A stretch of DNA of 64,000 nucleotides from Caulobacter ginsengisoli (GTDB lineage: Bacteria > Pseudomonadota > Alphaproteobacteria > Caulobacterales > Caulobacteraceae): NCBI RefSeq assembly GCF_030814835.1, contig NZ_JAUSVS010000001.1, positions 1,019,909 through 1,083,908 of the forward strand, read 5' to 3'. Under the pieces are notes generated by a model. The model searched no databases. It was not told the DNA's origin and saw nothing but the letters and a program-made list of their open reading frames with translations. Positions 7,959 through 20,076 of this stretch are shown here, in pieces. Position numbers and translations under genes: made by a program. Numbering within the stretch: position 1 is the first letter of the stretch; the number at the start of each line of letters is the position of its first letter.

Positions 7959-8843
7959 CTAGATTACACCGGCATCGCGCATGCCCGCCAGGACCGCCTC
8001 GCGGGCGGCCTCCGAGCAGGGCGACAGCGGCAGGCGCAGCTCCTCGGCGCAGAGGCCGAGATGGGCCAGGGCGAACTTGGCCGGGGCCGGCGAGGCATCG
8101 GCGAACAGCGCCTTGTGAAGGCGGATCAGCCGGTCCTGCCAGTAGAGGGCCGTCTCCCAGTCCTTGGCGAAGCAGGCGTTGTACATGGCCGAGCAGGCGT
8201 CCGGCGCGACATTGGACGTCACCGAGATGCAGCCATGGCCGCCGTGGGCCATGTAGCCCAGCGCCGTGTCGTCATTGCCCGACAGCATGATCCACTCATC
8301 GCCGCAGTCGAGCCGCTGCAGGCTGGCGCGGCCCAGATCCCCGGTGGCGTCCTTGATGCCGACGATGTTGGGCAGCTTGGCCAAACGAGCGAGGGTTTCG
8401 TTGCTGATGTCGACGCTGGTCCGCGACGGCACGTTGTAGGTCAGCACCGGCAGCTGCACGGCCTCATTTATGGCCGCAAAGTGCTGGTAGAGCCCCTCCT
8501 GCGAGGGACGATTGTAGTAGGGGGCGACCACGAGGGCGCCGTCCGCGCCGACCGTCTTGGCGAACCGGACCAGTTCGATGGCGTGCGCCGTCGAGTTGGA
8601 GCCAGCCCCGGCGATCACCGGCACGCGGCCGCGGGCGACCTGGATGCACAGCTCGACGACGCGGCGGTGCTCGTCATCGCTGAGCGTGACCGACTCGCCG
8701 GTGGTGCCGGCGGGGACCAGGCCGTGAACGCCACCGGCGATCTGGCGCTCGACCAGCTCGGCGAAGGCTTTCTCGTCCACGGCTCCGTTCCGGAATGGCG
8801 TGACGAGCGCGGGGAGCGCCCCTTTGAACGGAGAGTGGAACAT
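7959..8843 (-). CDS. dapA: 4-hydroxy-tetrahydrodipicolinate synthase
   Basis: 294 residues, the standard length. It condenses pyruvate with aspartate semialdehyde in lysine and diaminopimelate synthesis. Visible are PALVTPF near residue 11, AGTTGES with Thr47-Thr48, the tyrosine in LTYNVPSRT (Tyr136) and the Schiff-base lysine in VGIKDATGD (Lys164). The start at [13 protein letters not shown] matches the family; upstream in-frame codons are intergenic. Operon with smpB. Confidence 0.96.
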   Translation of the reverse strand: MFHSPFKGALPALVTPFRNGAVDEKAFAELVERQIAGGVHGLVPAGTTGESVTLSDDEHRRVVELCIQVARGRVPVIAGAGSNSTAHAIELVRFAKTVGADGALVVAPYYNRPSQEGLYQHFAAINEAVQLPVLTYNVPSRTSVDISNETLARLAKLPNIVGIKDATGDLGRASLQRLDCGDEWIMLSGNDDTALGYMAHGGHGCISVTSNVAPDACSAMYNACFAKDWETALYWQDRLIRLHKALFADASPAPAKFALAHLGLCAEELRLPLSPCSEAAREAVLAGMRDAGVI

Positions 8844-8968
8844 AGCTTGCAAAAGGCCGTGAGATCGCCGCTTTGGGTTGCGGCACTGTGTTGGAGCCGG
8901 ACAATATGTCCCCTGGCCGGGCGCGTGCAATGCCCGGAATATCGATTTGAGACTTAAGGAGAACCGGT

Positions 8969-11059
8969 TTGGGATCGCGACTGCGCAAGGTGCTGCTGAC
9001 GACCGTCCTGGCCGCCGTGGCCGGAGGATTCGCCGACGCCCAAACGACCTACGGGTCGGGCGGGGCGCCCCAGCTCATCACCACGCCCCAGATCGCCTAC
9101 CGCCAGCCGGTTTCCGACAGCGACATCGGCTATCTGAAAGCCGCCCTGACCGCCGCCAAATCGGGAGACGGCGACCGCATCCGCCTCTCCATGGACGCCA
9201 TCTCCGACCCGCTGACCCGCAAGATCGCCCTTTGGGCCCTGGCCGACGGCGCGCCGGACAGCCTCTCCTTCTTCGAGGCCGATTCGGCCCGCCGCGACCT
9301 GGCCGGCTGGCCGCGCAGCGCCAAGCGCCAGGCCAACGCCGAGCAGAAGCTGGAAACCTCGGGCCTCGATCCGGCCCGCATCGTCGCCTGGTTCGGCGGC
9401 TCGCCCCCCGAGACGGCGCGGGGGGCCATCGCGCTCGCCGCCGCCCTCAACGCCACCGGCCACCAGGCCGAAGCGACCAACCTGATCCGCGAGTGGTGGA
9501 ACACCCGCCTGTTCGAAGCCGACGACCAGCGCTCGATGCGCGCCCGCTTCGCCACGGTGATCACCACCGACGACGACATCCGCCGCACCGACATGCTGCT
9601 CTACGGCCAGCAGGGCCCGGCCGCCCGCGACATGGTCGCCATCCTGCCGGCCGATCTGCGGCCGGTCGCCGACGCCCGCCTGGCGCTGCGCGGTAACTCG
9701 GCCGGCGCCAACGCCCTGGTCGCCAATCTGAGCGCCGAGCAGCGCAAGGATCCCGGCCTGATCTTCGAGCAGGCGGCCTATTTCCGCCGCCGGGGCCTGG
9801 ACAGCATGGCCCGCAGCCTGACCGGCGGCTTCGCCCCGCCCCCGACCCCGGAAGTCGCCGCCAAGGCCTGGCCCGAGCGCCGGGCCATCGTGGTGGCCGG
9901 CCTGCAGAACGGCGACTACCGCGCCGCCTACAACGCCGCCAACGACGCCGGCATGACCGTGGGGCCGGACGCGGCCGAGGCCGAGTTCTATGCCGGCTGG
10001 ATCGCGCTGACCAAGCTCAAGCAGCCCGAGACCGCCGCCGCCCATTTCGCCATCCTGTCGGGGGCCGGCACCTCGCCGATCACCAAGGGCCGGGGCTACT
10101 ACTGGCAGGGCCGCGCCGCCGAGGCGATGGGCGACCGGGCCACGGCCGCCGTCTACTACCAGCAGGGCTCGCAGTACATCACCAGCTTCTACGGCCAGCT
10201 CTGCGCCGAGAAGGCCGGCATCACCCGCATCGAGCTGGGCAAGGACCCCGACATCACCCCGGCCGACCGCGCCCGCTTCGAGGGCCGCGAGCCGGTCCGC
10301 GCCGCCCGCGTCCTGGCCGAGGCCGGCCTGAAGGACCAGTTCCGCGCCTTCGTCCTGGCCATCGACGACACCCTGCCCACCGCCGCCGAAGCCGCCTTGC
10401 TGGTCGACCTGGCCAAGAATTACGGCGATGTCGATCTGGCCATGCGCGCCAGCCGCACGGCGGCCCAGCGCGGCTTCTCCCTGCCCGAGCGCGGCTATCC
10501 GATGATCCTGGCCCCCAACGTGCCGGGCGGGGCCGAGCCGGCCTTCGTGTTCAGCATCACCCGCCAGGAAAGCAATTTCGACCCCCGGGCCAAGTCCGCC
10601 CCCGGCGCCCGCGGCCTGATGCAGCTGATGCCCGCCACCGGCGCCACCACCGCCCGGGCCCTGGGCGAGCCTTACAGCGTCGACCGCCTCTATGAGGGCG
10701 ACTTCAACCTGCGCCTGGGCGCCCGCTACCTGGGTGACATGATCTCGACCTTCAGCGGCAGCTACATCATGGCCGCCGCCGCCTACAACGCCGGCCCCGG
10801 CCGCCCCGCCCAGTGGTCGGCGGTGTGCGGCGACCCGAGAGGCTCAGGCACCGACCCGCTGGACTTCATCGAGTGCATCCCGTTCGTGGAGACCCGCAAC
10901 TACGTGATGCGGACGCTGGAGACGACGCAGGTCTACCGGGCGCGGCTGAACGGCGGGTCGGCGCCGTTGACGCTGTCGGCGGATCTGAAGCGGGGGTCCT
11001 GGATGGGGTACCAGCCGAGTGCGGGGGTGGTGGCGCCGTCGCAGGATGCTACGCGCTAG
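8969..11059 (+). CDS. Soluble lytic murein transglycosylase (Slt70 family)
   Basis: 696-residue periplasmic enzyme that cleaves peptidoglycan between MurNAc and GlcNAc to give 1,6-anhydro ends. A signal peptide (cleavage after ADA near residue 24) is followed by a long alpha-helical superhelix-type region, then the SLT domain: catalytic glutamate in [10 protein letters not shown] (Glu534), [13 protein letters not shown], and [12 protein letters not shown]. Translation begins at TTG with AGGAG seven bases upstream. It diverges from dapA. The gene name slt would fit but the paralogue cannot be fixed. Confidence 0.93.
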   Translation: MGSRLRKVLLTTVLAAVAGGFADAQTTYGSGGAPQLITTPQIAYRQPVSDSDIGYLKAALTAAKSGDGDRIRLSMDAISDPLTRKIALWALADGAPDSLSFFEADSARRDLAGWPRSAKRQANAEQKLETSGLDPARIVAWFGGSPPETARGAIALAAALNATGHQAEATNLIREWWNTRLFEADDQRSMRARFATVITTDDDIRRTDMLLYGQQGPAARDMVAILPADLRPVADARLALRGNSAGANALVANLSAEQRKDPGLIFEQAAYFRRRGLDSMARSLTGGFAPPPTPEVAAKAWPERRAIVVAGLQNGDYRAAYNAANDAGMTVGPDAAEAEFYAGWIALTKLKQPETAAAHFAILSGAGTSPITKGRGYYWQGRAAEAMGDRATAAVYYQQGSQYITSFYGQLCAEKAGITRIELGKDPDITPADRARFEGREPVRAARVLAEAGLKDQFRAFVLAIDDTLPTAAEAALLVDLAKNYGDVDLAMRASRTAAQRGFSLPERGYPMILAPNVPGGAEPAFVFSITRQESNFDPRAKSAPGARGLMQLMPATGATTARALGEPYSVDRLYEGDFNLRLGARYLGDMISTFSGSYIMAAAAYNAGPGRPAQWSAVCGDPRGSGTDPLDFIECIPFVETRNYVMRTLETTQVYRARLNGGSAPLTLSADLKRGSWMGYQPSAGVVAPSQDATR

Positions 11060-11128
11060 CTGGAGGTCGTTACAGGGGATAGGCCGCGCGAACCTGTTCC
11101 AAGGTTCAGGCTCGGGATTCGGCTCTCG

Positions 11129-11599
11129 TCAGAAATCCGCCTCCATCCATGGCGCAAACGCCGGCGAGTAGAACACCACCTCGGCCGGCTTGAACCGCCA
11201 GGCGGCTCCCGCCTGGGTGAAGGCGATGTAGTCGGGGCCGCGGTGGCTGAGCGGGCCGTGGGCGGCGGTCATGGCGGCGAGGATCGCCGCCTCGTCCTCC
11301 GCCTTGACCATGATCCAGACCATCTCCAGGGAATCGTCGCGGAACACGAACTCGGCCCAGCGCGGAGCGCCGAACCAGACAAGGCCGTCGCAGTCGATCT
11401 GCAGCTGCTCGCGGCGGACGTCCGGGGCGAAGGGCGGGTCGATGCGGCGCGTCCTGATGGTCTTGCAGCGACCGGCCAGGGCGGCCTGGGTCTGCGCCAC
11501 CGTCGCGCCGAAGCGCGCCTCTGGAGGCCGGCGGACATCCGGGCCCGGCGCCCAGGCGGCGAGGGTCAGTAGGGCCAGGGCAAGGGCGGCCCGCCTCAC
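11129..11599 (-). CDS. Hypothetical secreted protein coupled to S41-like hydrolase
   Basis: 156 residues starting at GTG, with an N-terminal hydrophobic signal sequence (ALALALLTLAAWAPG). The mature protein has a cysteine pair (GRCKTIRTRR and QIDCDG) and many aromatic residues in beta-type segments. The start overlaps the preceding gene's stop as GTGA, which decides the start and shows translational coupling. I do not recognise the family. Confidence 0.72.
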   Translation of the reverse strand: MRRAALALALLTLAAWAPGPDVRRPPEARFGATVAQTQAALAGRCKTIRTRRIDPPFAPDVRREQLQIDCDGLVWFGAPRWAEFVFRDDSLEMVWIMVKAEDEAAILAAMTAAHGPLSHRGPDYIAFTQAGAAWRFKPAEVVFYSPAFAPWMEADF

Positions 11600-13320
11600 G
11601 GCCGTTCGACCGGGCAGCCGGCCGGCAGGGCCGTGTCGGCGCTCTTGGCGATGGCCTCCCGCAGTTCCGGGCCGTTGAAGTTGGTCGGGTCGAGCTGAAG
11701 CACGCAGCGGAAGCTGGCCAGCCTCGGCCCGGCCTGGCCGGCCTTCTCCTGGACGATCGCCAGGCCATACCAGCTGTTCCAGACGAAGGGATGCATCTCG
11801 GTGGTCAGGGCGCAGGCCTCCAGGGCGTCGGCCAGCCGGCCGGCCGCCGTCAACGCCTCGCAGGCCCGGCGCATCTGGAGCTCGGTCGGCGCCGTCCACC
11901 AGCCGAGCGCCCCGTAACGGGCCAGCCGATCCCGGTACACGCGACGCCCCGCCGCCCCGCCCTCGCTGCGGACGATCTGCGGGATCGAGCGCATGTCCTC
12001 GCCGGCCAGGATGCGGTCGACGGCTGGGTCGCGTCCGGCGCCGTAGTCGGTGAACGCCATCAGCGCCGGGGCGTCGACCGGGATGAAGTCGCGCCGGTCC
12101 GAAAACGGCCCCAGCTGGTGGCCGACCGTGGAGACATAGAGGTGCAGGCCGGCGGCCGGATACAGCCGCGCCGCCGGATCGCCGTAGGAGTTGAGCCCCA
12201 CCCCGGTCGGCTCGCCGACGATCGAGACATCGACGTGGTCGATCAGCTCGCCGAGCAGGTTGATCGCGGCGCTGTAGTTCTTGCGGCCGGTGACGACATA
12301 GAGCTCCTTCCACGGCGGGTCGGCCTCGCGGCGGACGAACTCATGGACGAAATCGCGCACCCGGCTGCCGTCGCCGCCGAAGTTGAACCGCATGTCGAGG
12401 ATCAGCCGCCGCGGTTTCTGGCGATCGACCTCGGCCATGGCGGCGGCGATGAAGGTGATCATCTCGTCGCTGTCGGTGCGGTTGAGCTGAATATAGTAGG
12501 CGTCCTGCTCGGGCAGGGCCCGCGACAGAAAGCCGAAGCGCTGGGTCATGTAGGGCGGGCGGGCCGGGTCGGGCTTGCGGAATTCCACCGAGGGACGGCC
12601 GTTGAAGGCGGCGATCCAGTCGGCGTTGGTCCCGAACGGCATGCCGTAGACCTCGCCGCGATAGACCCACTCAAAGATGGTGTCGGAGTTCAGATAGGCC
12701 GGATTGTCGGTCGCCCTGGGCAGGAGCGTCCGGGTCACCACCCGACCGTCCCGCAGCCGGGCGCGGATCTTCAGCCCCATGTCCTTGTCGGTGAAGCCCA
12801 GGCCCCGCATCAGCGCCCCGTTGTGCACCGCGTAGAGCCGCTCCATCCGGAAATAGCCGTTGTCGGCGCCGAACAGGCTGCGGGCCGCGTCGACGGCCTC
12901 GGCCACCGGCCGCCCGTCGATCTCCAGGACCTGGGCGCCGGCCAGGTCGGCGGCGGAGGCGTGGGCGCTGGTGATGAAATAGCCGTCGGTGAACTGGTAG
13001 AGCCGGAACGGGTACCAGACCTTGAAGGCCGCCCCGGTTGGCTCCAGCGAGGTGTGGCCGTCGCCGAGCAGGGCGATCCACTGCATGGCCCGCACGACCC
13101 GCTGTTCCTCCGTCAGCCTGGGAAGATCGGCCTTCAGGGCGTCGAGCGCCTGCAGGAAGGTCAACTCCCCCACCCGGGTGAAGGGGGCGGGGTGGGTGGC
13201 GCGCAGCTCGCGCACGATCTCGTCGAGGGACTGGCGCCACTCGGCGACGGAGGCGGCCTGGGCCGCCGCCGGAGCCAGGCAGACAATCGCCGCCGGCGCG
13301 AGGAGTCGTAGCAGGTCCAT
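11596..13320 (-). CDS. S41-family-like secreted peptidase/hydrolase
   Basis: 574 residues. Signal peptide to about residue 22 (AAAQA). N-terminal helical region with LLGDGHTSLEP (85-94), a motif of S41 proteins, then a core with RRLILDMRFNFGGDGS and the likely nucleophile serine in TGRKNYSAAINLLGEL (Ser350), followed by VGEPTGVGLNSYGD. The last 100 residues look like TPR-type helices. Family S41 includes tail-specific proteases, but this branch has no obvious PDZ domain and its substrate is unknown. First gene of a two-gene operon. Confidence 0.82.
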   Translation of the reverse strand: MDLLRLLAPAAIVCLAPAAAQAASVAEWRQSLDEIVRELRATHPAPFTRVGELTFLQALDALKADLPRLTEEQRVVRAMQWIALLGDGHTSLEPTGAAFKVWYPFRLYQFTDGYFITSAHASAADLAGAQVLEIDGRPVAEAVDAARSLFGADNGYFRMERLYAVHNGALMRGLGFTDKDMGLKIRARLRDGRVVTRTLLPRATDNPAYLNSDTIFEWVYRGEVYGMPFGTNADWIAAFNGRPSVEFRKPDPARPPYMTQRFGFLSRALPEQDAYYIQLNRTDSDEMITFIAAAMAEVDRQKPRRLILDMRFNFGGDGSRVRDFVHEFVRREADPPWKELYVVTGRKNYSAAINLLGELIDHVDVSIVGEPTGVGLNSYGDPAARLYPAAGLHLYVSTVGHQLGPFSDRRDFIPVDAPALMAFTDYGAGRDPAVDRILAGEDMRSIPQIVRSEGGAAGRRVYRDRLARYGALGWWTAPTELQMRRACEALTAAGRLADALEACALTTEMHPFVWNSWYGLAIVQEKAGQAGPRLASFRCVLQLDPTNFNGPELREAIAKSADTALPAGCPVERP

Positions 13321-13413
13321 CTCGTCCCTCCCGTCTGGAGCGGGCAGGATCGGGGCGATTGGCGGCCGGTGTCTTGTAAAAACCGAACATCGTCGCGCCC
13401 CGGGGCGTCCCGG

Positions 13414-14193
13414 CTAGTTGATCATCCGCCGGAAGGCGTCGGGGGCCACGCCGTGGGCGCGGGCGAAGCTGCGGGTCAGGTGGCTCTGGTCGGCGTAGCC
13501 GCAGGCGTGGGCGATGTCGGCCAGCGCCATCCGGGTCCGGCAGAGCAGGCCGGCGGCCCGGCGCAGCCGGCAGGCGCGCAGGTATTCCCCCGGCGTGCAG
13601 CGGTGAAAGGCGCGGAAGGTGCGGGCCAGATGGATGGGATGCACCCCGATCAGGGCCGCGACCGCGGCCACGCCCCCGGCCCCGTCCCGCAACAGGTCGG
13701 CCGCCTGGGCCAGCCAGCGGGGCGGCCTGCGCTCGGTCAGGCCGCCCCGCCCGGCGCCGGCCAGCAGTTCGAGACAAGCGGCCTCGGCGCTCAAGGCGGC
13801 GTCGCCGTCCCAGGCGTGGGTCTCCCGGATCAGCCGCTCCATCGCCGCGACGGCGGCGAGCTGTCCCAGGCGGGTCGGCGACCGGGGCGGCGACAGCTCC
13901 GCCGCGGCGGCCTGGGCCTCCGGCGGGACCTTCACCGAGAAGAAGGCGCCGCCGGCCCGGAAGTGATCGCGGTGAAAGGTGCCGGGCGGATTGAAGATCA
14001 GCAGCGGCCCGTCCTCGCCGGCCCCGGCCTCGGTGACGAAGTCGCCGGCGGTGATGAAGATGAAATGGCCTTCCTCATGGCCGTGCGGCTCGACCGCCGT
14101 GGTCCGGGGCGAGAGCCAGTGGCCCAGTTCGAACCCGCCGGCCTCGGCCCGGGCGACCGCCTGGCCGATGAATGCGCCGCCGCCCTGTCCCAT
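13414..14193 (-). CDS. AraC-family transcriptional regulator
   Basis: 259 residues. An N-terminal cupin-like sensor part (PHGHEEGHFIFITAGDF, FNPPGTFHRDHF) precedes a C-terminal AraC double helix-turn-helix with RLRRAAGLLCRTRMALADIA and CGYADQSHLTRSFARAHG. The start at MGQGGG is preferred because GGGGAGGGGAG lies just ahead of it. It diverges from a methyltransferase gene, with 165 bases between them, so it may control that gene and itself. The effector is unknown. Confidence 0.9.
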   Translation of the reverse strand: MGQGGGAFIGQAVARAEAGGFELGHWLSPRTTAVEPHGHEEGHFIFITAGDFVTEAGAGEDGPLLIFNPPGTFHRDHFRAGGAFFSVKVPPEAQAAAAELSPPRSPTRLGQLAAVAAMERLIRETHAWDGDAALSAEAACLELLAGAGRGGLTERRPPRWLAQAADLLRDGAGGVAAVAALIGVHPIHLARTFRAFHRCTPGEYLRACRLRRAAGLLCRTRMALADIAHACGYADQSHLTRSFARAHGVAPDAFRRMIN

Positions 14194-14358
14194 GGCCGCT
14201 CCCCTCCCCGGGGCCTGGCCGCCGGCCTGGTCATTGTAGAGCACATTGCGGCGCGGAAGCGGCGGCCGGCGTCAGCGCCCCACGACAGGCACGCCGGCCG
14301 ATTCAGCGATTGCCGCCTATGCGACCCGACGTCAGACTGGCCGCCAAGGAGCACCGCC

Positions 14359-15120
14359 ATGGCCTTGCAGTCCGTCGACTACGACCACCGGCAACACAGC
14401 GTCTACGCCAAGGCCAGGGCCCTCGACCCGGACATGCTGAGCCAATGGATGGATGTCTTCGCCGGTTTCCTGGCGGCCCGCAGGCCCCTGCCCATCCTGG
14501 ACCTGGGTTCCGGCACCGGCCGGTTCACCCCCGCGCTAGCTGAACGCTTCGGCGGCCCGGTCTACGGAGTCGAGCCTTCGGACAACATGCGCCACGTGGC
14601 CGAGGGCCAGCCGCATGGCGAGGCCGTCCGCTACCTCGCCGGCCACGCCGCCGCCATCCCGCTCGCCGACCACGCCGTCGAGGCGGTGCTGATGTTCCTC
14701 TCGTTCCACCATTTCCCCGACCGCGCGGCCGCGGCGCGGGAGATCGCCCGGGTGCTTCGGCCTGGTGGGCGGGTGCTGCTGCGCGGGGTGTTTTCGGACC
14801 GGCAGCCGGGCGAATGGTGGAACCCGTTCTTCCCCCGCCTCGACGAGATCGGCGCCCAGATGTTTCCCACCCTGCCGGACGTCACCCGGGTCTTCGCCGA
14901 GGTCGGCCTGCGTCCGCTGGATTTGGTGGAGGTCGAGGAGCGTTACGCCGCCAGCGAAGCCGAGGCGGTCGAGCGGCTGAAGCTCAAGGGTATCTCGACC
15001 TTCGAGCACCTGACCGAGCGCGAGATAACCGAGGGGTTCGCCCAGCTGGACGCGGCGCTGGCGGCCGGAAGGCTGCGCATCCCCCTGACCGGGCGCAGCG
15101 ACCTGCTGGTTCTGGGCTGA
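14359..15120 (+). CDS. Class I SAM-dependent methyltransferase (UbiE/Methyltransf_11 type)
   Basis: 253 residues. SAM-binding motif I is LDLGSGTGRFTPALAERFG, followed by VYGVEPSDNM (acidic residue at the end of beta 2) and the LRPGGRVLLRGVF segment. The start ATG has AAGGAG eight bases ahead. No substrate-specific features can be recognised. It is divergent from the AraC regulator and convergent with the cupin gene. Confidence 0.9.
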   Translation: MALQSVDYDHRQHSVYAKARALDPDMLSQWMDVFAGFLAARRPLPILDLGSGTGRFTPALAERFGGPVYGVEPSDNMRHVAEGQPHGEAVRYLAGHAAAIPLADHAVEAVLMFLSFHHFPDRAAAAREIARVLRPGGRVLLRGVFSDRQPGEWWNPFFPRLDEIGAQMFPTLPDVTRVFAEVGLRPLDLVEVEERYAASEAEAVERLKLKGISTFEHLTEREITEGFAQLDAALAAGRLRIPLTGRSDLLVLG

Positions 15121-15148
15121 TGACGGCCGGGCCGGCGAAGCGGACTGG

Positions 15149-15643
15149 CTAGCCCTCCTCTTCGCTGTCGTAGTATTCCGCCGCCACGAGCCGCCCAAAC
15201 AGGTTCAGCGACGGCTCGGCGGCGTCGAAGGGGGCCATCCCCGCGTCCACCGCGATCTTCCCCGAGTCCGGATACTCGACGATGTCGGTCGGGCCGTCCG
15301 CCGACAGCGCCAGATAGCGCAGGTCCGTCGCCCCGGTGTTGATGATCTGGTGCGCCTCCTTGCCGGCCGGGGCGGCGATGAGGTCGCCGGGGCGGACGGG
15401 GCGGGTTTCGCCGTCCAGGCGGGTGACGCCCTCGCCTTCCAGGATGAAGAACAGTTCGTGCCAGACGTGGTGGCGGTGGAAGGGGCAGGCGCTCTTGCCC
15501 GGCGGGACGACCACCAGCGAGACGCCCAGGCCCGTCGAGCCGATCAACGGGCCGGCCTGGGCGACCCGGGCCCCGAAGGTCTTGCCATCGCCAACCTGGC
15601 GCATCGCGAGGTCGGCCAGGTTGACGATGCGTTGTTCCGCCAT
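15149..15643 (-). CDS. Cupin-domain protein
   Basis: 164 residues with one cupin barrel: the first motif is in PFHRHHVWHELFFILEGEG (three histidines and the glutamate of a metal site) and the second is in HQIINTGATDLRYLAL. The family binds a metal and can act as a dioxygenase, isomerase or small-molecule sensor. A start further upstream would run through the histidine kinase gene, so the MAEQRIVNLADL start is taken. It lies 14 bases after the HWE kinase and is probably in the same operon. Confidence 0.88.
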   Translation of the reverse strand: MAEQRIVNLADLAMRQVGDGKTFGARVAQAGPLIGSTGLGVSLVVVPPGKSACPFHRHHVWHELFFILEGEGVTRLDGETRPVRPGDLIAAPAGKEAHQIINTGATDLRYLALSADGPTDIVEYPDSGKIAVDAGMAPFDAAEPSLNLFGRLVAAEYYDSEEEG

Positions 15644-15657
15644 GCGGCGCTCCCCTG

Positions 15658-17043
15658 TCAGCTTGCTGTACCGGCGAGCGGGACGCGAAGCGCGCACACC
15701 ACCCCGCCGGGCCGATAGTCCACCGCCGCCGCCGCGCCCAGCTCCGACGCCAGGCCCGCCAGTAGCCGCGACCCGAACCCTCGGCGCGATGGCGGCCGAA
15801 CCGGCGGCCCGCCGGTTTCCGCCCAGCGCAGGGCCAGGACGCCGTCGCCCTCCCCCGGCCCCCACGCCACCGAAACCCGGCCGCCGTCCTGCGACAGCGC
15901 CCCATATTTCATCGAGTTGGTGCACAGCTCGTGCAGCACCATGGCCACGGCCAGGGCCGTCTGCGGCGCGACCCTGGCGGAAGGGCCCTCGGTGTGGAAG
16001 CGGTCGATCCCGGGGGTGTCGAAGGCGTGCAGGGCTTCGGCGACGACGTCGGCCAGGTCGGCCGCCTCCCAGTTCTCGCGGTTGAGGATGTTGTGGGCGG
16101 CCGAGAGGGCCATCAGGCGGCCTTCAAGCATGGCCTGGGCCTCACCCGGGTCGCTGTAGGCCCGCAGGGTCTGGGCGGCCAGGGACTGGACGGTGGCCAG
16201 GGTGTTCTTGACCCGGTGGTTCAGTTCGTCGGTCAGCAGGCGCTGATGCAGCGCCGCGCGGCGCTCGTCGGTGGTGTCGATATTGACGCCGATCATGCCC
16301 AGGAAATTGCCGGCCGCATCGAAGCGCGGATTGGCCTCGGTGCGCAGGGTGCGGACCTCGCCGTCGACCCGCCAGTAGCGGGCCTCGACCGTGAAGGCGG
16401 CGCGGTTCTCCAGCGCCAGATCATAATCGGCGTAGAGGGCCTGGCGGTCCTCATCCAGCACCCGTTCCGCCCATTTGAAGCCGGCCAGATCCTCAGCCGC
16501 GCCCCAGAAGGCGCGCTGCTGGCGGTTGAGATAGACGATCCGGCCCTCGGGGTCGCTCATCCACAGGTTCACCGGGGCGTTCTCGGCCAGCAGGCGGAAG
16601 CGGGCCTCGCTCTCCTGCACCGCCGCCATGGCCAGCTTGCGCTCGTGCACGTCGTTGGCGACGGTGATCCAGCCCTCAAGCTGGCCGTCTCTATCGAGCC
16701 GGGGCTCACCCCGGATCTCCACCCAGCGCGGCTCCGGCCCGGCGGCGACGGTCAGGCGGACCTCGGACGCGAAGCCCGTCTGCGTCTGGGTGGCCGCGAG
16801 GAAGGCGGCGTCCAGGCCGGGCAGGTCCTCGGCGTGGATGGAACCGCGCCAGCCATCACCCAGCGACTCCGCCTCGCCCCGCCCGGTGAACCGCGTCCAA
16901 TAGGCGTTGATCCACAGCACAGAGCCGTCCGTGTCGGTGACCGACACCGCCACGGGCATGGCCTGCCAGATGGCGCGGACCTGCTGGCGGTACAGCTCGG
17001 TTGTACGCGGCTCGGGGGCGGTCTTGGCGGGGTCGGTCAACAC
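15658..17043 (-). CDS. PAS-PAS sensor histidine kinase, HWE family
   Basis: 461 residues, no transmembrane segment, so cytoplasmic. PAS 1 covers about residues 20-135 (SVTDTDGSVLWINAYW), PAS 2 about 145-265 (DPEGRIVYLNRQQRAFWG). The phosphorylated histidine is His276 in LNHRVKNTLATVQSL. The HWE markers are present: HELCTNSMKYGAL (371 on) and RWAETGGPPV. These kinases often sense light or redox state and act in general stress signalling, but no flavin-binding NCRFLQ motif is seen. No cognate response regulator is adjacent. Confidence 0.92.
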   Translation of the reverse strand: MLTDPAKTAPEPRTTELYRQQVRAIWQAMPVAVSVTDTDGSVLWINAYWTRFTGRGEAESLGDGWRGSIHAEDLPGLDAAFLAATQTQTGFASEVRLTVAAGPEPRWVEIRGEPRLDRDGQLEGWITVANDVHERKLAMAAVQESEARFRLLAENAPVNLWMSDPEGRIVYLNRQQRAFWGAAEDLAGFKWAERVLDEDRQALYADYDLALENRAAFTVEARYWRVDGEVRTLRTEANPRFDAAGNFLGMIGVNIDTTDERRAALHQRLLTDELNHRVKNTLATVQSLAAQTLRAYSDPGEAQAMLEGRLMALSAAHNILNRENWEAADLADVVAEALHAFDTPGIDRFHTEGPSARVAPQTALAVAMVLHELCTNSMKYGALSQDGGRVSVAWGPGEGDGVLALRWAETGGPPVRPPSRRGFGSRLLAGLASELGAAAAVDYRPGGVVCALRVPLAGTAS

Positions 17044-17109
17044 GGGCCTCCAGCCGCCGAGTCTCGTCCGTCGGCGCGCTGGCGGTCAAGGTATTGTGGC
17101 GGCGGCCCC

Positions 17110-19040
<1,931 letters not shown>

Positions 19041-19046
19041 TCACCG

Positions 19047-19061
19047 ATTAGACGCTATAAT
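19047..19061. promoter_or_regulatory. LysR-box (T-N11-A palindrome)
   Basis: ATTA-N7-TAAT gives the T-N11-A pattern that LysR-type regulators bind. It sits 30 bases before the lysR-type start and about 60 before the reductase start, in the shared divergent promoter region. TATAAT at 19056-19061 overlaps it and could be the regulator's own -10 element, which would suit autorepression. Confidence 0.55.
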
Positions 19062-19090
19062 CCGCATGTAGCTATGAGCGGACTTCATCA

Positions 19091-19984
19091 ATGGCGCGGG
19101 AAAACCTCAACGACCTGGCCGCCTTCGTGGCGGTGGCGCGCGAGCGCAGCTTCACTCGCGCGGCGGCGCAGCTGGGCGTTTCGCAATCGGCGCTGAGCCA
19201 TAGCCTGCGAGGGCTGGAGGAGCGGCTGGGCATCCGCCTGCTGACCCGCACCACCCGCAGCGTCAACCCGACCGAGGCGGGTGAGCGGCTGCTGGCGACG
19301 CTGGCGCCCCGGTTCGAGGAGATCGAGGCCGAGCTCACCGCCCTCACCGCCCTGCGCGACAAGCCGGCGGGCGTGGTGCGGCTGACCGCCGCTGAAACCG
19401 TCGCCGAACTGGTGCTGATGCCGGCGCTGGAGCGGCTGCTGCCGGACTATCCGGACATCACGGTCGAGGTTGTGGTCGATAACGCCATGACCGACATCGT
19501 CGCCCAGCGCTTCGACGCCGGCGTGCGGATCGGCGAGCAGGTGGCCAAGGACATGATCGCCGTCCGCATCGGCCCCGACCTGCGCATGGCCGTTGTCGGC
19601 GCCCCAGCCTATTTCGACCGGTGCGGCAAGCCGCACGCACCGCAGGATCTGACCGGCCACAGCTGCATCAACCTGCGTCTGCCGACCCTTGGCGGCCTCT
19701 ATGCCTGGGAGTTCGAGCGGGACGGCCGCGAACTTCGGGTGCGGGTCGAGGGCCAGCTGGTCTGCAACACCGCCGGCCCGATCCTGCGCGCGGCCCTCAG
19801 CGGCCTGGGTCTGGGGTATCTGCCCGAGGCCCAGATCGCGCCGCATCTCGCAACCGGCGCGCTCGTGCGCGTGCTGGAAGACTGGTGCCCACCGTTCTCA
19901 GGCTATCACCTCTACTATCCCAGCCGCCGCCAGCAATCGCCGGCCTTCGCGGTGGTGGTCGAGGCGTTGCGCTACAGAGAGTAG
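19091..19984 (+). CDS. LysR-family transcriptional regulator
   Basis: 297 residues. N-terminal winged helix (LNDLAAFVAVARERSFTRAA, GVSQSALSHSLRGLEERLG, LLTRTTRSVNPTEAGERLL), then a two-lobed effector-binding domain with the common VRLTAAETVAE and GYLPEAQIAPHLATGAL segments. It is transcribed away from the aldo/keto reductase/SDR operon, the usual target arrangement. Similar LysR-AKR-SDR sets are common in proteobacteria; the inducer is unknown. Confidence 0.94.
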   Translation: MARENLNDLAAFVAVARERSFTRAAAQLGVSQSALSHSLRGLEERLGIRLLTRTTRSVNPTEAGERLLATLAPRFEEIEAELTALTALRDKPAGVVRLTAAETVAELVLMPALERLLPDYPDITVEVVVDNAMTDIVAQRFDAGVRIGEQVAKDMIAVRIGPDLRMAVVGAPAYFDRCGKPHAPQDLTGHSCINLRLPTLGGLYAWEFERDGRELRVRVEGQLVCNTAGPILRAALSGLGLGYLPEAQIAPHLATGALVRVLEDWCPPFSGYHLYYPSRRQQSPAFAVVVEALRYRE

Positions 19985-20076
19985 CGCGGGCTTGCCCCCG
20001 GCGCGCGAGAGGCTCAAAACACCGCCGACCGAGTCGGACGCCGCCTCCCCGCCGCCCGGCTGGTCGGGAGATCGCG

